This document shows, in pieces, positions 9,495 through 16,973 of a stretch of DNA of 64,000 nucleotides. The stretch comes from an uncultured Bacteroidales bacterium (GTDB taxonomy: Bacteria; Bacteroidota; Bacteroidia; Bacteroidales; Paludibacteraceae): assembly GCA_902766045.1 (NCBI GenBank), contig CACXCA010000017.1:1-64000 (forward strand). Direction: 5' to 3'. A program made the translations under genes and the position numbers. Each line of letters opens with the position of its first letter. Within the stretch, counting starts at the first letter, position 1. A model generated the notes under the pieces. The model ran no database searches, was not told the DNA's origin, and saw nothing but the letters and a program-made list of their open reading frames with translations.

Positions 9495-9979
9495 TTCTTT
9501 AAGATTTTAAATGTTTGCCGGTTAATATTCAAATAGTAAATTCCTGTAGGCAGAGCCGAAAGGTCCATATAATAATAATCACCAACATTTGTCACAGGAA
9601 AGGACAAAACTTTTCCAGTAGCATCTGTCAATGAAATCATTTCAGCATCTGTCACATGAGAGATATACACTCCCTCTGTCGTCGGATTAGGAAAACAATA
9701 CACCTCAGCAGAAGACGTCTCAACTACATCTGTCAACACATCACCAAAGTACGCTTTCACAACCGATGATAAAGGAAATTCAGCACTTGTGGTCGAAGAT
9801 TGTATCTTTAACATATTCCCTTCAACCCAATACTGAGGCAATTCTTTCAAAGCAAAAACCACCTCGTTTTTTTCTGTATTATTGACTTTTATAACTAAAG
9901 AGTTCGCCGCATTCCCCATAAACGAAACAAACATAGAAAAAAAGCACAATAATACCTTTAATTGTTTTGTGTAATACAT
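9491..9979 (-). CDS. Small secreted protein with T9SS type A sorting domain
   Basis: The 162-residue protein has a signal peptide (about 1-25), a short beta-rich middle (SLVIKVNN... FALKELPQYWVEGN) that resembles the N-terminal part of the downstream CotH protein, and a C-terminal T9SS sorting domain: FPNPTTEGVYIS, TDATGKVL, LSALPTGIYYLNI and a Lys-rich tail. It is the first gene of the CotH operon and overlaps the next start by 4 nt. The CotH proteins themselves lack such a sorting domain, so this may be a surface anchor or adaptor made together with them, which is inference. Confidence 0.82.
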   Translation of the reverse strand: MYYTKQLKVLLCFFSMFVSFMGNAANSLVIKVNNTEKNEVVFALKELPQYWVEGNMLKIQSSTTSAEFPLSSVVKAYFGDVLTDVVETSSAEVYCFPNPTTEGVYISHVTDAEMISLTDATGKVLSFPVTNVGDYYYMDLSALPTGIYYLNINRQTFKILKK

Positions 9980-10020
9980 GGTATTATATTTAATTTAAAT
10001 CTTATCATTTACAAGTCAGG

Positions 10021-10051
10021 CAAATTTAAAAGGACTTTTTCACAAAACAAA
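10021..10051 (-). promoter_or_regulatory. Promoter of the T9SS/CotH operon
   Basis: Minus-strand -7 box TAAATTTG (10021-10028) and -33 TTTG (10048-10051) are separated by 19 nt, a textbook Bacteroidetes promoter, 42 nt upstream of the start at 9979. Confidence 0.75.
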
Positions 10052-10097
10052 ATTTAAATCAAAATTTTTAATGATTTAGAAATGAAGTCATTAAGAA

Positions 10098-11270
10098 TCA
10101 ACTCTCTACCATGATGTATGCCATCGATATCGTCTGCTCACCTATATATGTTAAATTCATGTAGCCACTTTTCACCGTTCCGTCTTCAAACACAAGCGGA
10201 TTCGCGTCTTTCATTTGTGCATGAAAGGCGACTAACTCATCGTGCGTAGCATACGATGTTACATAAAACCGGCCATGACTCTTTTTACAAATGTATTTTT
10301 CATAAATCGAATGTGCAACAACTCCCATATTCATTCTCAGATTAATCTCTACGCATGGATGAAGATAATAGACTCCCTCCTGCTGAATAATCATCATATC
10401 CACCCCAAGACAGCCTTGATAATAACCAACTACATGTTGCGTAAAAAACTGCTGTAACAAATGCTGTACTTCAACTAACTGACAACGATCAACATACGTC
10501 TCTAAATATCGTTCCATCGTATCATCCGACTCCAACCAGTTTCCCTTGTACTTACCATTCTCCGTGATAAAAAAAGAGTATCCGAGAAACGAACAACTAT
10601 GTTTCTCACACGTAAACTCCATGGCAAAGTCCAATACTTTATCACATTTCATCTCCCCCATCACAAAACCTTGCTGTTCCAATACATTCATCACCCAGTG
10701 TTTCAACGATGGAGTGAGTGTACCATCAGCCCAATACAATCCCTTGCCACTGCTCGACCAAGGAGCTTTCAGAACAGCCTCTTGCTGCTGAAGGACAAAC
10801 GAACTGACCGATTCATAACTTTTTAAAATCTGCGGATAGACAAAACCAGCAGGCAAAACACTCTCCTTTATATAAGGTATCGCCAACACATCGCACACCC
10901 AGTTACGTCCGGAAAGATTTCGAATCATCTCACAATCCATCCATTGTTTCGACTTTCCTTTCTTTCTCCATTCATTATATACAGTGTAACTCCAACCCCA
11001 AGGAAACAGAAGATCTGCAGCATCCGACTTCCGCCAATATTGCTCCAACGGAAGCCAAGAGACACCTAGATGCAATTGATCACGTTCCGCTTGCAACCAA
11101 TTGTCAGGCACCTCCTGTCTGATCAACACACAATCACCAGTCTTAGCATACCACAAAGGCAGCATTGACAGATCCTCCGAAAAACGAACAATATTCTTCG
11201 GAGGATTATAATGTTTCTGGCCCAATGCAAGAGCCATGTCATTTTCAGGATTAAACAGATAATAGGTCAC
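10098..11270 (-). CDS. ATP-grasp-like protein conserved in Bacteroidales
   Basis: The 390-residue cytosolic protein opens with YYLFNPENDMALA and has ATP-grasp hallmarks: a lysine-containing strand and Gly-rich loop VLKAPWSSSGKG (about residues 167-178) and a late acidic VEINLRMNMG (about 300) like the metal-binding EINxR of the fold. The ligation reaction is unknown. The start is GTG at 11270, overlapping the stop of the upstream 76-residue gene as GTGA, which argues for translational coupling and for this start. It ends a four-gene cluster with YtxH-like and holin-like membrane proteins, hinting at an envelope-related role. Confidence 0.7.
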   Translation of the reverse strand: MTYYLFNPENDMALALGQKHYNPPKNIVRFSEDLSMLPLWYAKTGDCVLIRQEVPDNWLQAERDQLHLGVSWLPLEQYWRKSDAADLLFPWGWSYTVYNEWRKKGKSKQWMDCEMIRNLSGRNWVCDVLAIPYIKESVLPAGFVYPQILKSYESVSSFVLQQQEAVLKAPWSSSGKGLYWADGTLTPSLKHWVMNVLEQQGFVMGEMKCDKVLDFAMEFTCEKHSCSFLGYSFFITENGKYKGNWLESDDTMERYLETYVDRCQLVEVQHLLQQFFTQHVVGYYQGCLGVDMMIIQQEGVYYLHPCVEINLRMNMGVVAHSIYEKYICKKSHGRFYVTSYATHDELVAFHAQMKDANPLVFEDGTVKSGYMNLTYIGEQTISMAYIMVES

Positions 11271-11497
11271 TTACGCTTCAGATTAAAATCCAGAAAACGA
11301 CCTATCAAATCAAGCAAGGAAAGAGTGACTTTATCTCCGACTCTTTCGCAAAAGGAACCAATCAAGTTGGCTGTTGACATCTGCATTTTCACAGCGTTCA
11401 CATCAAACTGAATCTTTTTTTTGGACAATTCAATTCTTGAATCCACCTCTTGAAGGGCTAATTTGAAATCCTCCAATTCATTTATCTCTCTTCTCAT
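11267..11497 (-). CDS. Small charged helical protein of the YtxH/holin cluster
   Basis: The 76-residue product is mostly charged helix (RREINELEDFKLALQEVDSRIELSKKK) followed by an amphipathic C-terminal part ending FLDFNLKRK. No clear transmembrane segment or known domain is seen. It starts 3 nt after the holin-like gene and overlaps the ATP-grasp-like gene by 4 nt, so it is almost certainly expressed with both. Function unknown. Confidence 0.65.
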   Translation of the reverse strand: MRREINELEDFKLALQEVDSRIELSKKKIQFDVNAVKMQMSTANLIGSFCERVGDKVTLSLLDLIGRFLDFNLKRK

Positions 11498-11500
11498 AAA

Positions 11501-11860
11501 TCAATCTTTTTCCTTTTTGGGAAATAACAATTTCATATACATCTTTATAATAGGTCTCTCCACCCATTTCTTTTTAAATATCTTAAAAAGGAATAACGCA
11601 ATGACAAAGAGCATACCCATTAATAGAAATCCAATACCTGGAAAATCTATTAATTCATTCAATAAAAAGGCAAGCCCCATACCAAAGAAAAATAGGATAA
11701 AACCTATCAAGAGGAATCTGACAAACAAAGCCAATGCTTTTACAGACACCTCAGAGAAACCCTCTGCCGCCTTTAGCTTTGCTTTGTATATTTCTAATGA
11801 TAAAAGTTCAGAGACATCCTCTTTCCCTTCCACTACACTACTCTTCAAATGCTGTATCAT
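11501..11860 (-). CDS. Phage-holin-superfamily-III-like membrane protein
   Basis: The 119-residue protein has a cytoplasmic N-terminal helix (about 1-42), two long hydrophobic segments (about 44-68 and 73-95) and a basic tail, as in the phage holin family (holin superfamily III type) proteins often found next to YtxH proteins. There is no phage context, so a lysis role is unlikely; such chromosomal copies are usually stress- or envelope-associated. It overlaps the YtxH-like gene by 4 nt (ATGA). Confidence 0.7.
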   Translation of the reverse strand: MIQHLKSSVVEGKEDVSELLSLEIYKAKLKAAEGFSEVSVKALALFVRFLLIGFILFFFGMGLAFLLNELIDFPGIGFLLMGMLFVIALFLFKIFKKKWVERPIIKMYMKLLFPKKEKD

Positions 11861-12141
11861 ATCAACTCCTCTTTCGATTCCTCATCAACTGATTTTATCT
11901 CCGTGTCAGATCCATTAGATCTGTTTTCACAAACATCCGTGCAACAACCAGCATCTTTATTACCTTCCGTTTCCGCACAGCCACTGTTTTCATTGAACTT
12001 CTCCTTCAAATCATTTTTCAGCTTCTCCACCTCATCTTTCAGTTTCTGACATTTTTCTTTTCCCTCTTTTGTGTTTAAGAAATAATTACCTAGCAATGCT
12101 GCAGCAGCGCCAAATAAGGCACCTTTAAAAAATTTTCCCAT
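11857..12141 (-). CDS. YtxH domain-containing protein
   Basis: The 94-residue protein begins GKFFKGALFGAAAALLGNYF, a Gly/Ala-rich membrane-associating segment typical of YtxH domains. A Lys/Glu-rich coiled-coil stretch (about 30-55) and a Cys-containing acidic tail (AGCCTDVC) follow. YtxH proteins are general-stress membrane proteins of unclear mechanism. It is the first gene of a four-gene coupled cluster; a minus-strand TATATTTG -7 box lies at 12185-12192. Confidence 0.72.
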   Translation of the reverse strand: MGKFFKGALFGAAAALLGNYFLNTKEGKEKCQKLKDEVEKLKNDLKEKFNENSGCAETEGNKDAGCCTDVCENRSNGSDTEIKSVDEESKEELI

Positions 12142-12184
12142 AACGATTTCCTCCTTTAATTTAATAGCTAATATTATATAATGA

Positions 12185-12192
12185 CAAATATA
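12185..12192 (-). promoter_or_regulatory. -7 box upstream of the YtxH-like gene
   Basis: TATATTTG on the minus strand matches TAnnTTTG. The -33 region is weak, and the surrounding DNA is very AT-rich. Confidence 0.4.
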
Positions 12193-12331
12193 TAATAAAT
12201 ATATACACGATTACAACGCACAGATGTATATTTATATACATAATTATACACATATTTATGCAACATTTATACATAAACTATGCATATTAATATATATTTA
12301 ACAAAATTTAACCAAATAAAGCGTATATTTA

Positions 12332-12362
12332 TTTGCTATTATAAATTTTATGTATATATTTG
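12332..12362 (+). promoter_or_regulatory. Promoter of the micro-peptide cluster
   Basis: TTTG (12332-12335), a 19-nt spacer, and TATATTTG (12355-12362) form a perfect Bacteroidetes promoter. Transcription should start near 12368, about 60 nt before the first tiny ORF. Confidence 0.75.
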
Positions 12363-12425
12363 CATTGTGAATAAGTGATAAACGATTTCACAAAACAGAG
12401 TACAAACCAATTAAATGATAGGCTT

Positions 12426-12509
12426 ATGATAGTAACATTATTTTCTTCAGTAATTGCAGTTTCATTCGTAGCTAAAGTTTTAATGGTAGTAAACGGAATG
12501 AACAAGTAA
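12426..12509 (+). CDS. 27-residue hydrophobic micro-peptide, copy 1
   Basis: This ORF encodes 27 residues beginning MIVTLF, with the core SSVIAVSF, then VAKVLMVV and ending GMNK. The first 22 residues can span a membrane. A second ORF 56 nt downstream encodes a near-identical peptide, and most codons for the shared residues differ only at synonymous positions, which argues for selection on the protein. It lies 64 nt after a perfect promoter. No family is recognised; a regulatory membrane peptide, type I toxin or leader peptide are possibilities. Confidence 0.65.
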   Translation: MIVTLFSSVIAVSFVAKVLMVVNGMNK

Positions 12510-12556
12510 TTGTCAATGACAAAAAAATAGTTATCCTGGTGTTTAACTTTTAAATA

Positions 12557-12646
12557 ATGAACATTATGATAGTAGTATTAATTTCTTCTGTTATCGCTGT
12601 TTCTTTTGCAGCAAAAGTGTACATGGAAGTGATTTCCATGAAGTGA
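12557..12646 (+). CDS. 26-29-residue hydrophobic micro-peptide, copy 2
   Basis: This is a paralogue of the ORF at 12426-12509. From the ATG at 12566 it begins MIVVLI, then SSVIAVSF, AAKVYMEV and ISMK; an in-frame ATG at 12557 would add MNI. By analogy with copy 1 the 12566 start is the likelier. Copy 2 differs from copy 1 mainly at the third residue pairs and the C-terminus. The two probably sit on one transcript that ends at the terminator at 12718-12757. Function unknown. Confidence 0.62.
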   Translation: MNIMIVVLISSVIAVSFAAKVYMEVISMK

Positions 12647-12671
12647 AAAACCTCTTAAATACGCAACTAAA

Positions 12672-12719
12672 ATGAATAGAATCACACAACGACGACGATT
12701 TTTTAAAATCCGACTCTAG
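12672..12719 (+). CDS. 15-residue basic ORF ending inside a terminator stem
   Basis: This short ORF, MNRITQRRRFFKIRL, follows the twin hydrophobic peptides. Its TAG stop (12717-12719) overlaps the first bases of a terminator stem, an arrangement typical of attenuator leader peptides. Three identical consecutive CGA arginine codons and two TTT codons precede the stop. No rightward gene follows within 2.8 kb, so a classical attenuation role is doubtful. Coding status is uncertain. Confidence 0.35.
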   Translation: MNRITQRRRFFKIRL

Positions 12720-12757
12720 CCTCAATAAATTCAATCGAATATATTGAGGCTTTTTTA
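12718..12757 (+). terminator. Terminator of the micro-peptide transcript
   Basis: AGCCTCAATA (12718-12727) pairs perfectly with TATTGAGGCT (12742-12751), followed by TTTTTT. Confidence 0.85.
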
Positions 12758-13051
12758 TGCCCTCACGAAAAAAATTCAAAAATTTTTCATCTATCTACGT
12801 TTTTATTAAGTATAAAAATATCAGCCTTTTACAATAAATTTATTATTTTTTAGAATCATTTCATCAGGCATTTGGATGATTTTAGACGGCTCAATTGCCA
12901 ATTTTAACAAAGTTTGGCACGAATATTGTACTATATATACAAAAAGGAGAAATAAAAAATTAAAACTAACTAAAAACTCTAAAATCAAACAAGACTTTAC
13001 AAAAACAAAGATAAAATAATTAAATTTCAATTCGTTTTATGTGATTAATTC
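12758..13051. other. AT-rich intergenic stretch without a convincing gene
   Basis: No plausible full gene is seen. A minus-strand reading frame through it has an implausibly Phe-rich start, but its last 29 codons (about 12821-12907, ending NNKFIVKG) look more protein-like and may be a tiny gene or gene remnant. Confidence 0.4.
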
Positions 13052-13090
13052 AAAAAAAGCAGCCATCCCCGCGTGAGCGACGATGGCTGC
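13052..13090 (-). terminator. Terminator of the glycogen synthase/DUF4270 operon
   Basis: GCAGCCATC (13059-13067) pairs with GATGGCTGC (13082-13090). On the minus strand it is followed by seven T. Confidence 0.85.
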
Positions 13091-13117
13091 TATCTTTTTA
13101 CTAATACACTTATGATA

Positions 13118-14596
13118 TTAACGACGAACCGTATATACAAGATCCAGACGAGGACGCAAGGAATCCACCTGCGCAGCTGAACTGAACAACTGCGTAGCGG
13201 TCAACCACAACTGTTGACGATAGAAGTAAACTCCATTCTCTACCGTAAGTGCAACAGGTACTAAAACCAAATCATCGCCGAAGGTTCGAGAATTACCTCT
13301 CAACTTATTCTGAAGCGGAGCTGTAATATTAAATGTATAGGTGTTTCGAGCAGTATCGATCTTTGCCACAAACGAAGAAAGTCCGTCTGGCTGTTCATTC
13401 TTGTAAAAGAAGTCTATCACCTTACTCTTTTCAATCAACATCAAATAAGCATTCGTTTTGAGGCTACTCTTCCAATCCAATTCACGTCGATGAAAAATCA
13501 ATTTGGCTGAATTGAACATCACCTTTGATGTATCTTGTGCATAATTCTTTATCGAATCCACTACTGTATTAAAAGGAATGGAAACGGAAGTATAAAAACC
13601 AGCTGGAGTATAGGCATACGAATAATCACTCGTATTAAGGGTCGGTAACATATCCTCCAAGTTATCCTGTCGAATCATGTTAACACGTTTAACAGACTTA
13701 TTGGTTGACAAGAAGAAACTGCTCACCAACGGATTGACTAATGTTCCATCACTCGTCTTCACCTTAGACCCCATCACTACAGTATCTCTTCCATTATATG
13801 TCGTTGCTATCTTTGCATCATAATGGTAATAGACCTGAACACCTGAGACCGTCACCATCATAACGGTTCCCTGATTAAACGAATGACTCACATAGACACC
13901 TTTAAAGATTTTATTAAACTCATCTTGCGAAGAGATGCCTTCCTGGTAAGCTTTGACCAATCTCTCTCCCACTTCATTATCCAACGGAACAATGATCTTT
14001 CTCTTATTCTGAATCTGGTACGATACCTGACCCAATTTCTTACTCTTATCACAGAAATCAGACAATTGTGCATTCGTCAGATACTTCTGATCTTTTAAAT
14101 CACCTGTCAACTCATAAACAGACAAAGCCTGAAGTGCCAATGAATCGCCAAAAAAATAGTCAGAATATGAAATATAAAACACAGTAGAATCCACTACCAC
14201 ATCTTTAGGTTCTGAGATAGCCAAGATATTACCATACAGCGGGTCAATATCCGTCAGCAAGGTATTAAGGATACCAGACATAGCTGAGTTTGACTCAACC
14301 ACCTTAACATCAGGAATGTTTATACCACCAATACGACCGTCCAACTGAGAAACATATTCAGCAGTCGTTTCTCCAAACTTCGTATCCCTGTATCTTCCCA
14401 ACAAGAAATAATCATATCTACTTAAAACCGAATCAGAAAGAATAGAGGTTGACGACACATCAACTTTATTCGAATAGGTCTGCAGCACATCCTCCTCTGG
14501 CTGAACTAACAATCCGACACTCTCATCATCGTCCTTACAACTTCCAATTGCAGAAAGTGCAACCAAAACAAAAAAATACTTTATGATTCTTATCAT
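13118..14596 (-). CDS. DUF4270 family lipoprotein
   Basis: The 492-residue product has a lipoprotein signal peptide ending AIGSC (Cys20) followed by the acidic KDDDE stretch common in outer-membrane lipoproteins of this phylum. The body matches the Bacteroidetes DUF4270 family in length and layout: an early VGLLVQPEEDVLQ motif, a long beta-rich middle, and a terminal LRPRLDLVYTVRR. Its function is unknown. It starts 37 nt after the short glycogen synthase gene, and a terminator follows, so the two form an operon; this pairing recurs in Bacteroidales in my recollection. Confidence 0.85.
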   Translation of the reverse strand: MIRIIKYFFVLVALSAIGSCKDDDESVGLLVQPEEDVLQTYSNKVDVSSTSILSDSVLSRYDYFLLGRYRDTKFGETTAEYVSQLDGRIGGINIPDVKVVESNSAMSGILNTLLTDIDPLYGNILAISEPKDVVVDSTVFYISYSDYFFGDSLALQALSVYELTGDLKDQKYLTNAQLSDFCDKSKKLGQVSYQIQNKRKIIVPLDNEVGERLVKAYQEGISSQDEFNKIFKGVYVSHSFNQGTVMMVTVSGVQVYYHYDAKIATTYNGRDTVVMGSKVKTSDGTLVNPLVSSFFLSTNKSVKRVNMIRQDNLEDMLPTLNTSDYSYAYTPAGFYTSVSIPFNTVVDSIKNYAQDTSKVMFNSAKLIFHRRELDWKSSLKTNAYLMLIEKSKVIDFFYKNEQPDGLSSFVAKIDTARNTYTFNITAPLQNKLRGNSRTFGDDLVLVPVALTVENGVYFYRQQLWLTATQLFSSAAQVDSLRPRLDLVYTVRR

Positions 14597-14633
14597 ATTT
14601 TAGAAAAATAAAAAATAAAGATGTTTCAATATA

Positions 14634-15449
14634 TTAGATTCCTAATATTTTGTCATAAAACTCATTATAAGCGTCCACATAATTTTCCGGATCAGGTGTT
14701 GGCATATACAATCCCTTGCCATTCATTATGTAATCCTTCAAACTAGGCTTAACCTTCTCCGAAGCGATGATTGCGCCATCGGAATACTGCAACGCAAATT
14801 TTGTCAAATCCTCGAATGATACTTCTTTATCTTGAATTAAAGTCAAATCATCGTCAGTGATGCCCTCCAGTTTCAACTTCTTCGAGAAGGAGCTACTGAA
14901 CGGAGTATTGAAATCATCACCATAAACAGAATAAACGACTTTTGATTTTTTGAAGAATGGATCTGTATTAAATGCTTTTTTAATATAAAGCGGTGTAAGA
15001 GCCGTCATCCAGCCATGACAATGAATAATATCTGGTGACCAACGTAGTTTTTTCACGGTTTCCAACACACCGCGCACAAAAAATATCGTACGGTCTTCAT
15101 TGTCGTCAAACTCTACCCCGTTTTCATCTGCCACCGTGAATTTACGATGGAACAAATCATCATTATCAATAAAATAAACCTGCATTCTTGCAGATGGAAT
15201 GGATGCAACCTTAATAATCAACGGATGGTCGGTATCATCAATGATCAGATTCATACCCGACAATCTAATCACTTCATGCAACTGATTTCTGCGCTCGTTG
15301 ACACATCCAAAACGTGGCATGAATGTGCGTATCTCTCGTCCCCTCTCCTGTATTGCTTGTGGCATATACCTACTCATATTTGCCACTTCGCTCTCAGGCA
15401 AATAAGGTGTTATTTCTTGCGAAATGTATAAAATTTTTACTGTATCCAT
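14634..15449 (-). CDS. Short glycogen/starch synthase (GT5 N-terminal domain)
   Basis: The 271-residue protein is the catalytic N-terminal Rossmann domain of glycogen synthase: an early KILYISQEITPY, the HCHGWMTAL motif (HDWHTAL-like, about 140-148), and FNTPFSSSFSKKL. The second GT-B domain with the ADP-glucose-binding and late catalytic residues is absent. Full enzymes have about 480-550 residues, so this short form may be an accessory protein rather than a complete glucosyltransferase; such short homologues are common in Bacteroidales. It is divergent from panC and has a minus-strand TAAATTTG -7 box at 15465-15472. Confidence 0.8.
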   Translation of the reverse strand: MDTVKILYISQEITPYLPESEVANMSRYMPQAIQERGREIRTFMPRFGCVNERRNQLHEVIRLSGMNLIIDDTDHPLIIKVASIPSARMQVYFIDNDDLFHRKFTVADENGVEFDDNEDRTIFFVRGVLETVKKLRWSPDIIHCHGWMTALTPLYIKKAFNTDPFFKKSKVVYSVYGDDFNTPFSSSFSKKLKLEGITDDDLTLIQDKEVSFEDLTKFALQYSDGAIIASEKVKPSLKDYIMNGKGLYMPTPDPENYVDAYNEFYDKILGI

Positions 15450-15464
15450 TCAATTCATCTAATT

Positions 15465-15472
15465 CAAATTTA
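15465..15472 (-). promoter_or_regulatory. -7 box of the glycogen synthase/DUF4270 operon
   Basis: TAAATTTG on the minus strand, 16 nt upstream of the start at 15449. No clear -33 partner is seen. Confidence 0.45.
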
Positions 15473-15535
15473 CTTTACAAAAGTAATAAAATTGAAGGAA
15501 AATGCCAAATTTTCATTTTTTTTCTTTTTTCTGCT

Positions 15536-15565
15536 TTTGACTATCAAATATAATTGTTTCCTTTG
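15536..15565 (+). promoter_or_regulatory. Probable panCD promoter
   Basis: TTTG (15536-15539), an 18-nt spacer, and TTCCTTTG (15558-15565), a one-mismatch -7 box, lie about 50 nt before the panC start. Confidence 0.5.
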
Positions 15566-15616
15566 CAGAATATTTTACTACGAACTAAATTTTAAGATAA
15601 ATACATTTATTACGTT

Positions 15617-16462
15617 ATGAAGGTTTACAAAACAGTCTTAGGTCTTTCCAATGCGTTGGAAAAGTATCGTAAAGAGGGCAAAACCATCGGATTCGTCCCT
15701 ACCATGGGTGCATTACACAATGGTCACCTCTCTTTAGTGAAAAAATGTGTAGCCGAAAATGACATCTGTGTTGTCAGCGTTTTCGTTAACCCTACACAGT
15801 TCAATAATCTGACAGACCTTGAAAAATATCCTCGTACAATAGATGCGGACATCAAACTTCTCCGTAGTGCCAACTGCACTATTGCGTTCACTCCATCTGT
15901 TAAGCAAGTGTATCCAAAGCCTGACAAAAGAACTTTCAACTTTGCTCCTCTCGACCAGGTCATGGAAGGGCCTTCTCGTCCAGGACATTTTAATGGAGTT
16001 GCACAAGTGGTCAGCCGATTCTTCGACATCGTAAAACCACAAAAGGCATACTTCGGAGAAAAGGATTTTCAACAATTGGCCATCATCCGCGAAATGGTGA
16101 AACAACTCAATCTCCCTATTCAGATTGTGGGTTGTCCTATCGTTCGTGAAGAGAGCGGTTTGGCTCTTAGTAGTCGAAACGCCAGACTTTCTGCTCAGGA
16201 GAAAAAAACGGCTGTGAAAATATCCAAAGCTCTATTCGAGAGTTTGGATCTCATGAAAACAAAAAGCGTAGAGGAGGTCAAAAACTGGGTCGTACAAAAG
16301 ATTAACGAAGACCCTATCCTGAACGTTGAGTATTATGAAATTGTTGATTCTTTTACGCTTCAAAGCATTAAAAACTGGTCCGACTCAGCTCACATCACTG
16401 GCTGCATCACAGTATATTGCGGAGAAGTTAGATTAATAGACAACATTCAATACAAAAAATAA
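15617..16462 (+). CDS. panC: Pantothenate synthetase
   Basis: The 281-residue enzyme joins pantoate and beta-alanine using ATP, via pantoyl-adenylate, the last step of vitamin B5 synthesis in the cytosol. Family motifs are present: [14 protein letters not shown] (HxGH nucleotide-binding, about residues 28-41), [11 protein letters not shown], and the KMSKS-like [10 protein letters not shown]. Length is standard. panD follows after 3 nt, so the enzyme that makes beta-alanine is co-transcribed with the enzyme that consumes it. A terminator follows panD. Confidence 0.97.
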   Translation: MKVYKTVLGLSNALEKYRKEGKTIGFVPTMGALHNGHLSLVKKCVAENDICVVSVFVNPTQFNNLTDLEKYPRTIDADIKLLRSANCTIAFTPSVKQVYPKPDKRTFNFAPLDQVMEGPSRPGHFNGVAQVVSRFFDIVKPQKAYFGEKDFQQLAIIREMVKQLNLPIQIVGCPIVREESGLALSSRNARLSAQEKKTAVKISKALFESLDLMKTKSVEEVKNWVVQKINEDPILNVEYYEIVDSFTLQSIKNWSDSAHITGCITVYCGEVRLIDNIQYKK

Positions 16463-16465
16463 ACC

Positions 16466-16819
16466 ATGCAGATACAGATCCTAAAATCTAAAATCCACCG
16501 AGTTACCGTTACTCAAGCGGATTTGAATTATATCGGTAGCGTCACCATCGACGAAGAATTGATGGAAGCGGCTAATATTGTACAATACGAAAAGGTTTTC
16601 ATCGTCAACAACAACAATGGTGAACGATTGGAGACATACGCCATCAAAGGGGAAAGAGGCTCAGGTATCATCTGTCTGAATGGTGCTGCTGCCAGAAAAG
16701 CTTCTCCCGGCGATGTCATCATCATCATGGCCTTCGCTATAATGGATTACGAAGAGGCTAAATGTTTTAAGCCTTCTGTCGTATTTCCAGATACAGCAAC
16801 CAACAAATTAGTCAAATAA
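16466..16819 (+). CDS. panD: Aspartate 1-decarboxylase
   Basis: The 117-residue proenzyme makes beta-alanine from L-aspartate. It contains the self-cleavage site YIGS (Gly24-Ser25), where the pyruvoyl cofactor forms, plus the conserved [24 protein letters not shown] and [10 protein letters not shown] segments. Length is normal. It is the second gene of the panCD operon, 3 nt after panC. Confidence 0.97.
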   Translation: MQIQILKSKIHRVTVTQADLNYIGSVTIDEELMEAANIVQYEKVFIVNNNNGERLETYAIKGERGSGIICLNGAAARKASPGDVIIIMAFAIMDYEEAKCFKPSVVFPDTATNKLVK

Positions 16820-16851
16820 CCGACAAGCATTTGTCTGTAATACAATTTCAC

Positions 16852-16879
16852 AGGGGCGAATAATCACTTATCCGCCCCT
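16852..16879 (+). terminator. Terminator of panCD
   Basis: AGGGGCG (16852-16858) pairs with CGCCCCT (16873-16879), extended inward by ATAA/TTAT and followed by ATTTATAT. Confidence 0.65.
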
Positions 16880-16923
16880 ATTTATATACAAACGATTATC
16901 ACCCTAATCAATCATCCATAAAC

Positions 16924-16954
16924 AAAAAAAAAGCGAGCAATCATTGCCCGCTTT
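16924..16954 (-). terminator. Terminator of the lipoprotein gene at 16974
   Basis: A hairpin with stems AAAGCG/CGCTTT and GCAA/TTGC (one internal mismatch). On the minus strand it is followed by a long T run. Confidence 0.75.
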
Positions 16955-16973
16955 CTATTTTCTATCGTATGGA

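Noticed and set aside
11501-12141. Holin-like and YtxH-like genes as a phage lysis cassette
   Set aside because: No phage genes or endolysin nearby; coupling is to an ATP-grasp-like gene.
12908-13030. Minus-strand ORF upstream part (Phe-rich) of 69 codons
   Set aside because: Low-complexity, AT-driven composition; no start context or homology visible. Only its last part is kept as a weak finding.
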